A DNA stretch of 64,000 nucleotides from Phaseolus vulgaris (lineage: Eukaryota > Streptophyta > Magnoliopsida > Fabales > Fabaceae): contig NC_023749.2 in NCBI RefSeq assembly GCF_000499845.2, forward strand, positions 15,400,698 through 15,464,697, written 5' to 3'. A model generated the notes under the pieces. It was given only the letters and a program-made list of their open reading frames with translations, searched no databases and was not told the DNA's origin. The position numbers were made by a program, and so were the translations under genes. Below are positions 56,337 to 64,000 of this stretch, in pieces; within the stretch, counting starts at the first letter, position 1; each line of letters opens with the position of its first letter.

Positions 56337-58187
56337 GGCTAAAACTTTGTGTATATAGGTGTTTTACTTGGAGAAAGTTTAGGAAAGTTAGAGAAGGTAG
56401 TTTTCCAGGTAAGGGAGGTGAGTCACAATGGACTACTTAAGTACCAAGCCTTTTCCTTGCCAAAAACTTTCCTCCAATGACTTCACACAAAATTTTCTCT
56501 TAGTAAAACACTTAGAACACAAGAAGTTGAGAAATCAAAAAGCAAGAAAACTATGTAAGCTAGATATGCAGCAAAGCTAGTCGGTATAGCACAAAATTAA
56601 ACAATACTAAGCATGCAAAACGTTTCTACCAAATCAAAAGAAAAACAAGTTCAAACAAGCAACAAATTACTAAGCAAAATTACTATGCTATTCGGCCCTA
56701 GGTGAGGCTTCTTGGACACTTTGAGCCCTTGAAGACACACTCACCGTCTAAAACGTAATTTAAAAGAGGTAATTAACAATAAACCAAGTTGTAAAGGAGA
56801 TAAGAAAACCCCCTTTGTTGTTCCTCTTTTTGGTTAGTGCACTTTCTTTGTTGCCTTGATTGTTGATCTTCTAGGTGTTTGTAGTGTTTGTTTCAAAAAA
56901 ACTTGTTTCGGCCTTAGCTTTGACTCCTCCTTAGAAAGTTGGCTTTAATTCTCCAATTTCCAGCACCTATTCACAAGGGCTTAACCTTAAACCAAGTCAA
57001 TTTCCATGCACATAAGCACCAAGAGAAAATTAAATTCCAACACCCAATAATGAGAGGTCAAGAAACAAAAGCAAGAAACAAATTTAATTGAAAGAAAACA
57101 GTACTACCAAAAGGATTTATAATATGACAACTTAGAAAGAGATTCAAGAAATTAAAGCAAACAATTAAAGGTACTCAATAAAAGTTGGCACACAAAAGGA
57201 ATTCCTAAAGAAAAGCACTAGATTAGATGACCAAATAAAAAAAACAGCACCACTGGAAAATGTTGTGGGCCAGAAAACGTGTTTGTTCCCCGATTTATGC
57301 TGAGCTGTAATTGTAAAATTTGTTTCTGAAATTTGGATGCAAGAAAACTCAGGATCTTACCTAAATTTTGGCTTTGGAATCACCTAAAACGCATGCACCA
57401 TTTTTTTTTAATAATTTTTGCAAATTTGGTGTGCAGTTAGGCCAGCTGGAGCGCTCAAGATTTGCACTCTGATTTTGTAAGATTTATCATTTTTTTTCTG
57501 TTGCTTCTTTTGACCTCATTCTTTTTCTGTCTTTTCTATAACACTTTAAACTTGCATTTTCCAGAAAATCAGAATTTTCCTATGGGTAGAAATATTTTTT
57601 TAAAACAAAACAGACCAGAACAGAGAGATGATACAGGGGAAATCTGGAAAACTGGAAGAAAACAGCAAGATAACCAAAATTAACACAATGGAAATGTAAG
57701 AATGGAAATTGTGTAAGAACTAAGACACAATTATGAACTCAAACTAAAAATAAAAAGCACCAAAGGATCAAAATAACAGCAGATTAAAGCAATATAGAGA
57801 GACCCAAAAACAAGAAACAATCAAGCCAAAAAATAGGACTACTAAGAATTGATGACAATTATGGATTCACATGACTTGACACAACATTTATAGATTCAGA
57901 AAATAAAGACTCAAAGCATAAAATGAAGCAATTATAAGAAAGCAATAAGGACTCAATTTCCTAAAAGAAAAACAGCCACACAATGGTGTAAGGAATCCTA
58001 TCACAAGCTGCACAGAATTTGTTCAAGATCAATTGAACAATTGTGCTTTGGTTGGATCTTCCATAAGCACACCAAGAACAACTTAAAATATAAAAACAGC
58101 AAGACAAGTAAGGAATTGAAAAGACAAAGATGAATTAAAGAAGAACTGAAATTAAAAGACCAAGCTACTCATCTTGAAGAACCAAAA
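56337..58187 (-). other. Gypsy untranslated leader
   Basis: Nearly 1.9 kb between the primer site and the probable Gag start, rich in A on the plus strand, with no coding signal in either direction. The open stretch at 57462-57683 is not supported as a gene. Long leaders are common in non-autonomous LTR elements and may hold packaging signals (inference). Confidence 0.7.
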
Positions 58188-58200
58188 GCTCATGATACCA
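58188..58200 (-). promoter_or_regulatory. Gypsy primer-binding site
   Basis: Minus-strand TGGTATCATGAGC lies two bases inside the 5' LTR and matches the 3' end of initiator-Met tRNA over the first eight bases, then with one extra base. Confidence 0.75.
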
Positions 58201-58202
58201 AA

Positions 58203-58888
58203 TGATGGCATTTCATGTGTTCTTCTTGAATCAAAGTAGTAAAAAGTGATGCGGAAGCAATGGGTGAGTGAAACAAAGCCCTCCTAGGAGTTGTGTTGGC
58301 TTTGAAGGTGCATGATGAGTGTGGTGTTTGAGTGGTTCGGCCAGCTCAAGGGAGAAAGGTGAAAGGATTGAAGTTTATAGCCTAGATTTCTAGGAGAAGT
58401 AAAGCTAGTGCACAAAAATGGCAGCATAACATTACTCAATTAAACTTGTCAAATACAATGAGATAGCCTTCCTTTTTATAGGCTATCTTGGACGTAATTT
58501 GTAAGCTGAATTACAAGAAAAAGAAAACCAAAAATTAAATCTAAATGCTAAGCCATGTGCTAAGCAATGACCGGCCACACAAACCTAGTTTCTAGAATGT
58601 TTCCATCAAAAGTGCTTTCTACACTATCCTATCTACTAAGTACCCCTAATGGGCCTTCATGTACCAATTACAAGGCTTTCCCAAACCGTAGCTTGATCCA
58701 TGTGTGGTGAGCTAGACGGTCCTTCTAGATGCTCCTTATGTAGCCACTCCTTATCATGGTCTAGACGCTCCATATCTTAGGCTAGACGCTCCTCTTTGAG
58801 TCTTAGACGCTCCTCTTCATAAGCTAGACGGTCTTAGCCTTGGAAGCTTGGCTTTCATAGTGTGGTGAGCTTGGGCCCTCCTCCATCA
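58203..58888 (-). repeat. Gypsy 5' LTR (686 bp)
   Basis: Identical in length to 52725-53410, two substitutions, no indels. On the minus strand its first three bases, TGA, form an immediate stop codon for the interrupted Copia pol frame. Confidence 0.95.
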
Positions 58889-61252
58889 GGCTGGCTTGCT
58901 GGCAAGCATTCCGCATTCGTGGAGAATGTCAAGGGCATACTTGCGTTGACATATATGTATGCCTTTTTTTGTTCTAGCAATTTCCAATCCGAGAAAATAC
59001 TTGAGGTGACCCAGATCTTTGATTCTGAAACTGGAATGCAAGGAGTTCTTTATACTGTTGATCTCATCAATGGAATTTCCAGCAAGGATGATGTCATCTA
59101 CATAAACAAGTAAAGCAGTGAAAGTGCATGCAGTCTTTTTAATGAATAAGGTATAATCTGAACTAGATTGTATAAACCCAACAGAGATAAGAAATGAAGA
59201 TAATTTGGCAAACCATTGTCTACTTGCCTGTTTCAGCCCATACAAAGATTTGGTTAATCTGCAAACTTGGTTAGGTTTAGATGTGATAAGTCCTGGAGGA
59301 GGAGTCATATAGACTTCTTCATCAAGATCTCCATGAAGGAAGGCATTGTCCACATCCAATTGATGTAGGTGCCAGTTATGTGCAGATGCAAGAGCAAGCA
59401 ATAAACGGATAGTGGTCAGCTTAGCAACTGGAGAAAAAGTATCTAAAAAATCTATACCTTCTAATTGATTATACCCTTTAGCTACTAAACGTGCTTTATA
59501 CCTTTCTATGGAACCATCTGATTTGTACTTTATCTTGTAAATCCATCTGCACCCAATAGAAGTCTTGTTAGGAGGTAATTCAGTGATATACCATGTCTTA
59601 TTGGCTTGAAGAGCACGAACTTCTCTGTTCATAGCTTCCACCCAATTAGAGTTTCTTATGGCTTCCTCATAAGTGTGGGGTTCAACATGTGAAGAAATAG
59701 CCAAAGTAAAATTCAAATGCTTGTCAGATAGGAAATCATATGTCAAAACAGAAGATATAGGATATTTGATTTTGAAATTAGAATTAGAACCTTTGTGCAG
59801 ATTTGCAATTTGATGTTGATAATCAGCAAGATAGGAAGGAATTTTATTTATTCTTCTAGATCGTCTTAGATCACTACCAAGGTCGTCTTGAATAACAGTT
59901 TCAGGATCTATATTATTGAAGCTGTTACTTTCTGTCAAATTGTCAATACAGTTTGGAATCTCCAAAATAGAATCAGCATTGTGAGCAATTTCTGGTGTGT
60001 TATAAGAATTTTGAATATGAACAATATTACCTGAATCAGCCATGGCACTTTCAGTATAACTATTAAGATTAAGCAAGAGATTAGCATCATCATGAATCAA
60101 GCTATCACTATTTTTATCGTGGTTATTGGTTAGATTGTAAGGAAAAATGTTTTCGTAAAAGATAACATTTCTACTGATAAAAATTTCTCTACTCTTAACA
60201 TCAAGCAGTACATACCCTTTAATTCCAGTTTTATATCCAATGAAAACACTTTTTCTAGATCTTGGTTCAAGCTTACTGCGATTGTTTTCCAAAGTGGAGG
60301 CAAAACATAAGCAACCAAAGGTTTTAAGATTTAAATATGTAGGGGGTTGGCAGTATAACATCTCATAAGGAGACTTACCTTTCAAAATTTTTGAAGGAAG
60401 TCTATTTATTAAATGAATAGCATGACTAGCAGCATAAGACCAGTAGATTTTAGACAAACCTGATTGAAAAAGAAGGCTACGTGTGACATTCATGATATGC
60501 TGGTGTTTTCTTTCGGCAACAGCATTTTGTTGGGGAGTTTCAACACAAGTTCTTTGATGCAGAATGCCATATTTATCATACAATTCATTACAATCAAATT
60601 CTTTTCCATTATCAGTTCTAATAGTTTTGATGTTTTGATTAAACTGGTTTTTAACAAGAATGATAAAATTGTGTAACAAGTTTCTAGTTTCTCCTTTAGT
60701 TTTCATAAGAAAAATCCAAGAGTGCCTGGAACAATCATCAACAATAGTAAGAAAGTATTTATGACCGTGAATAGAGCTAACAGCAATAGGTCCCCATATA
60801 TCTATATGTATGAGATCAAAAGTGTTTAAAGAAACAGTATTACTTATTTGAAAAGGGAGTTTATGTTGTTTAGCAAGGTGACATATATCACACAACTTAT
60901 CAGAACTAGAATTAACATAAGGAAACGTTTTGCAAACTTGTTCAACAACATGTTTGGAAGGATGGCCTAATCTAAAATGCCATAGGTCAATATCATTCTC
61001 TTTAGAATTAAGGACATTACAATTCATCAAATATTTTTCTTCGTGTATGTTAACAGGATCATGAAGACAATATAAACCTCCATGCAAATCAGCTTGACCA
61101 ATCGTCTTGATCACTATTGTTCCTATGAATTTGACTATCATCACTTCTTTGAACAATATTGCAAGATTGGTCATTGCCTTTCTCCCTTTCAGAGTTCTCA
61201 TTTCTTTGCTTGTACCATGGAGGGTACCCGTGCTTGGCATAGCATTCATCAA
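58889..61252 (-). pseudogene. Copia pol, integrase and reverse transcriptase (upstream part)
   Basis: A 788-codon minus-strand frame with a GAG-pre-integrase motif (DLWHFRLGHPS, 89-99), integrase HHCC region (CDICH at 121-125), catalytic D151, D214 and E247, the integrase C-terminal part, and a Copia RT with RWIYKIKYKSDGSIERYKAR, QLDVDNAFLHGDL and YVDD. These domains are continuous and well preserved. The frame ends in RT where the Gypsy element is inserted. The N-terminal 50 residues overlap gag in another frame and are not real protein: the protease is deleted and the pol sequence joins gag directly at IGQADLHGGLYCL. Confidence 0.92.
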
Positions 61253-62198
61253 CTGTGTGATTCAGTCTGTGACAATATGAGCATTGTTTCCCTTGAGTAT
61301 AGCTTCTACCTCTACCTCTTCCTCCTTTCCAGTTGTTATTTCTCCCTTGCGGTTTCCAATTTTCTTGATCTTGCAATTTCCAGTTATTCTGTTTGTTAGT
61401 GCCATTCCAATTTTGTTGTTTCTCAGCCAGATTAATCATAGCTCTATTATCCAAATTTCCATTTCCATTAAGCTGACGTTCCTGCTGAATCAACAAGGCA
61501 AACACACGACTAATGTTGGGAAGGGGTTCCATCATCAAGACTTGGGTTTTCACAGTACTGTAAACCTCATTAAGCCCTTTCAGAAAACATATAACGTACT
61601 CTAAGTCTCTGTAATTGTGAGAGATTCTTGATAGATCACATTGACAGGTGCCACCACATGTGCATCTTGGTATAGGTCTCAAATATTCTAATTCTTCCCA
61701 AAGAATTTTCAGATCAGTATAAAATTGGGTAACATTTCTCTCACCTTGTTTGATGGAGTGAATCTCTTGGAGTAAATCGGAGATCCGAAAATGGTTGCCC
61801 CTTGAAAAACGTTCCTTCAAATCATCCCAGAGATTCTTTTCAATGTCGATGTAGACCACGCTTTCGAAAATTTGTGTAGACAGGGTGCGATTGATCCAAG
61901 ACAAGACCATCACATTACACCTCTCCCATGCTTCAAACAGAGGATCATGGTGTTCTGGCATGTCAATACTGCCATCGACAAATTTCAATTTGTTCTTCGA
62001 CAAAAGTGCTCTTCTCATATTTCTACTCCAAGAATGGTAATTTTGCTCACTGAGTTGAGGATGAACTAGAACAGCTCCAGGGTTCTCACCGAGATGAAGG
62101 TAATAAGCACTAGAAGGATCTCCAGAGGGATCCTTGAAAACCTTAACTTCAGAAATCTTGGGCTCGGGATCATCCTTTTTTACAGGCGAGGAAGCCAT
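61089..62198 (-). CDS. Copia Gag
   Basis: Minus-strand frame of 369 residues from ATG 62198 (MASSPVKKDDPEPK); an upstream in-frame ATG at 62228 would add ten residues but is less typical. It contains the Gag core with LSEQNYHSWSRNMRRAL, WDDLKERFSRGNHFRI and LWEELEYLRPIP, an RG-rich stretch, and a CCHC knuckle (CSYCHRLNHTVDEC). Copia Gag packages element RNA in cytoplasmic particles. It stops at 61089 shortly after a deletion that fuses the post-knuckle linker to the pre-integrase region out of frame, so Gag is intact but Gag-Pol cannot be made. Confidence 0.88.
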   Translation of the reverse strand: MASSPVKKDDPEPKISEVKVFKDPSGDPSSAYYLHLGENPGAVLVHPQLSEQNYHSWSRNMRRALLSKNKLKFVDGSIDMPEHHDPLFEAWERCNVMVLSWINRTLSTQIFESVVYIDIEKNLWDDLKERFSRGNHFRISDLLQEIHSIKQGERNVTQFYTDLKILWEELEYLRPIPRCTCGGTCQCDLSRISHNYRDLEYVICFLKGLNEVYSTVKTQVLMMEPLPNISRVFALLIQQERQLNGNGNLDNRAMINLAEKQQNWNGTNKQNNWKLQDQENWKPQGRNNNWKGGRGRGRSYTQGKQCSYCHRLNHTVDECYAKHGYPPWYKQRNENSEREKGNDQSCNIVQRSDDSQIHRNNSDQDDWSS

Positions 62199-62290
62199 GG
62201 AAAAGCAAGAACGAACCAAGACACACAAAGAAGAAATAGAAGGATTGACGGTGACGAACGCAGCGGAATCATAACAGGGTTCTGCAACCC

Positions 62291-62303
62291 GCTCTTGATA
62301 CCA
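62291..62303 (-). promoter_or_regulatory. Copia primer-binding site
   Basis: Minus-strand TGGTATCAAGAGC directly abuts the 5' LTR and complements the 3' end of initiator-Met tRNA except for one extra base. Confidence 0.85.
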
Positions 62304-62520
62304 TGAAGAAAAACAGTGTTTTGTATTTTGAAAGTAAAAAAAAACCTTAAGTGGCAGAGAAATTGAATTTTGTATCCATCAGAAACAGAGAAATTGTATT
62401 CAGCTTATTGTTACTGTAAAACAGAGGAAGCCCCTTTTTAAAAAGGGAAATAAACGGATGTGATTGTTTTTGATAACCGACAACCGCTAAGAGAATAAAA
62501 GCAATTAAATAATAATTACA
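62304..62520 (-). repeat. Copia 5' LTR (217 bp)
   Basis: Same length as 51751-51967; six transitions separate them. On the plus strand it begins TGAAGAAAAAC and ends TAATTACA. Confidence 0.95.
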
Positions 62521-64000
62521 ATAACTTGTTTTGAATCAATTTGTTACATATTAGTTAAAAATATTTTACCGATGTGAATAAAAGCTCGCATATTACTTAC
62601 ATAACTTCCAACCTGTGCATATGTTTATCTTTTTAAGTTAAAAATAGAATGATAATTTTTAAAATTTGGTCTACGTTACCCGTGGACTAAACAAGTTAAA
62701 AACACCTAATACAACTCAACACAACACATTAAGTTGCACTAATGTATTATAATTTATTTGTTACGATGAAGTAAAATAATTGTTTTTATATTGTATTATA
62801 TCCTATGAGGCCTGTACACTTCTCTTAAATAGCGTGTCCGTGTCGGACATACGTATCGGACACCAATACTCGTATGATATTCGTACGCACGTATTGATGA
62901 AATGTTCAATTAAAAAAATATTTGTTAAATTTCTGACAATTCTAGTACGATTCTAACACAACTTTAAAAAAGAGAAATACATTAATTTTCTAAAAATTCA
63001 AATTTATTGTTTAAATTTTTATTATGATATTTTGAACCAGTCATACAAAATATCTATCTGCTCCTAAAAAAATTTGAAACATATTTGTGCACATAAATCT
63101 TTATTGTCAATTTATATAATTTATAATTATATAATATATAAATTCGTGTTTCCGTATCCTATATTTTAGAGATTATACGTATTTCCGTGTCTGTATTTGT
63201 GTCGTAACAATGTTCGTTTCAATATTTGTGCTAGATAGATTATATGCAAAATTGACAAAATAGGAAGAACCTACAATATTAACAATATTAAGGATGTGAT
63301 AAAACATAATTGACAAATAAATTTGATGCTGTTGTCTTTTTTTGCAATTATTTTATATATTTATATTATGAAATTTAATGTTTAATAATTTGCAATTGAA
63401 TTTAAAATATTTATTTAAATTTGATTTTATGTGTTTGAAGTGTATAACAGGTGTGATCATTTAAATTGAAACATGTTTAAGATGTGGGTCATACTAGCAG
63501 ACTTTTTTTTTTAATGTGGTACAAGTTTAAATGGGTTGTTCAACCACATACTCAACTCTACTTACAACACAAAATTAGATTTTTGGAAACATCACACTAC
63601 ACTCTTAGTCTCTTACTATTTTTCTTTCAGTGTTTGGTGTAAGTATTAAGTCATGTCCTCTTGTTAGAGGTTGATGTAGTTGTTCTTCTCCACAAAGATA
63701 AATTTGTAGAAATATCACCTTATGCTCTTGGTTTTATAATATTTTCTTTTAGTGTTTAAGTAATTCACAATTTCTCTACTTAGGGTTTTAAATTTGTGGA
63801 TCGTTTAATGAATGAATTGAGTAATTGAAATTGTTGAATAAGGATTAAAGTGATGTGAAAAATGTTAGTGATATAAACTTTCAACATATCTTTATTTTTA
63901 TTCAAGTCGTTTAAATTGTTACCTTTATTTTTTATTTTCTTAATCATAAATTTTTCTTTCTATTTTATTTTATTTATGATTAAATATTTTGAAGCTTGCA
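62521..64000. other. AT-rich DNA with a GTGTCGGACA-containing repeat
   Basis: No gene was recognised. Near 62838-62870 stands GTGTCCGTGTCGGACATACG, and near 63150-63215 an inverted-looking counterpart (CGTGTTTCCGTATCC, TTCCGTGTCTGTATTTGTG). Similar words are common in plant intergenic repeats (recall), so 62.82-63.24 kb may be a small mobile element, but ends are not defined. Confidence 0.35.

Larger units (their letters stand above)
52725..58888 (-). mobile_element. Young non-autonomous Gypsy-type element, 6164 bp
   Basis: LTRs of 686 bp at 52725-53410 and 58203-58888 differ at two positions only. A perfect GGCTG duplication flanks the element (52720-52724 and 58889-58893). Minus-strand order is 5' LTR, primer site, a long leader of nearly 1.9 kb, Gag, zinc knuckle, retropepsin-like domain, a short integrase remnant, polypurine tract, 3' LTR. 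Reverse transcriptase, RNase H and the integrase catalytic core are absent, so it must have moved with enzymes supplied by another element. The near-identical LTRs say this was recent. Confidence 0.95.
51751..62520 (-). mobile_element. Copia LTR retrotransposon carrying a nested Gypsy element
   Basis: LTRs at 51751-51967 and 62304-62520 are both 217 bp, run TG..CA, and differ at six positions, all transitions. Transcription is on the minus strand: primer site beside the right LTR, Gag and pol leftward, polypurine tract beside the left LTR. Without the 6.16-kb Gypsy insert and one TSD copy the element is about 4.6 kb, near normal Copia length minus the protease. It is defective three ways: protease deletion, a nonsense codon at 52558-52560, and the insertion in RT. 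No 5-bp target-site duplication is visible at the outer ends. Confidence 0.92.

Noticed and set aside
58188..58200. tRNA gene fragments at primer-binding sites
   Set aside because: The matches are limited to about 12 bases and sit exactly next to LTRs, as primer-binding sites do.
51746..62525. 5-bp target-site duplication for the outer Copia element
   Set aside because: Flanks TAGTC and ATAAC do not match; either mutated, or the flank was altered by recombination.

Overview
The window looks like nuclear DNA of a legume, probably of the bean/soybean group. It is AT-rich, has spliced plant genes with GT..AG introns, and is dominated by plant LTR retrotransposons, L1-type LINEs and small hAT- and CACTA-like DNA elements. 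The organism is an inference from sequence character; no database search was possible. Only three host genes can be supported: a CASP-like four-helix membrane protein (17.1-18.1 kb, minus strand, three exons), an intronless plastid riboflavin synthase (28.5-29.4 kb, plus strand), and a two-exon gene for a 71-residue protein of unknown function (46.2-46.5 kb, plus strand).

Layout. 1-5.7 kb: AT-rich DNA with a solo LTR (TSD GTATT) and a dispersed repeat holding a degenerate tandem array that a 64-bp LINE tail interrupts. 5.7-15.3 kb: an old, decayed Copia element whose 5' LTR was hit by a hAT-like element, itself hit by an 1.8-kb LTR that is now a solo LTR; another LTR-like insertion splits its pol. 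17.1-18.1 kb: CASP-like gene. 19.4-25.1 kb: solo LTR (TSD TTAAG), CACTA-like foldback MITE, three copies of a roughly 400-bp tandem repeat, and an Athila/Tat-like LTR. 25.5-27.9 kb: two LINE remnants and a 215-bp tandem duplication. 28.5-29.4 kb: riboflavin synthase. 30.6-39.7 kb: remnants of several LTR elements around a 2.3-kb array of an 18-bp unit that is open in the same codon register on both strands. 40.7-44.65 kb: hAT-like element with 8-bp TSD, a second copy of the 4-kb dispersed repeat, and a 5'-truncated LINE with TSD. 46.2-46.5 kb: small gene. 50.2-51.3 kb: LINE remnant. 51.75-62.52 kb: a Copia element (217-bp LTRs, 6 differences) carrying a much younger 6.16-kb Gypsy-type element (686-bp LTRs, 2 differences, TSD GGCTG) inside its reverse transcriptase. 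62.5-64 kb: AT-rich DNA.

The host genes do not form a visible pathway and lie about 10-18 kb apart. The information-rich part is the insertion history: six or more insertion events can be read from target-site duplications, and two nests give an order of events. The most unusual items are the self-complementary RNY-codon array at 33.5-35.9 kb and the recently moved Gypsy-type element that keeps Gag and protease but has lost reverse transcriptase and RNase H. I saw no new defence system, CRISPR array, or rRNA/tRNA gene.
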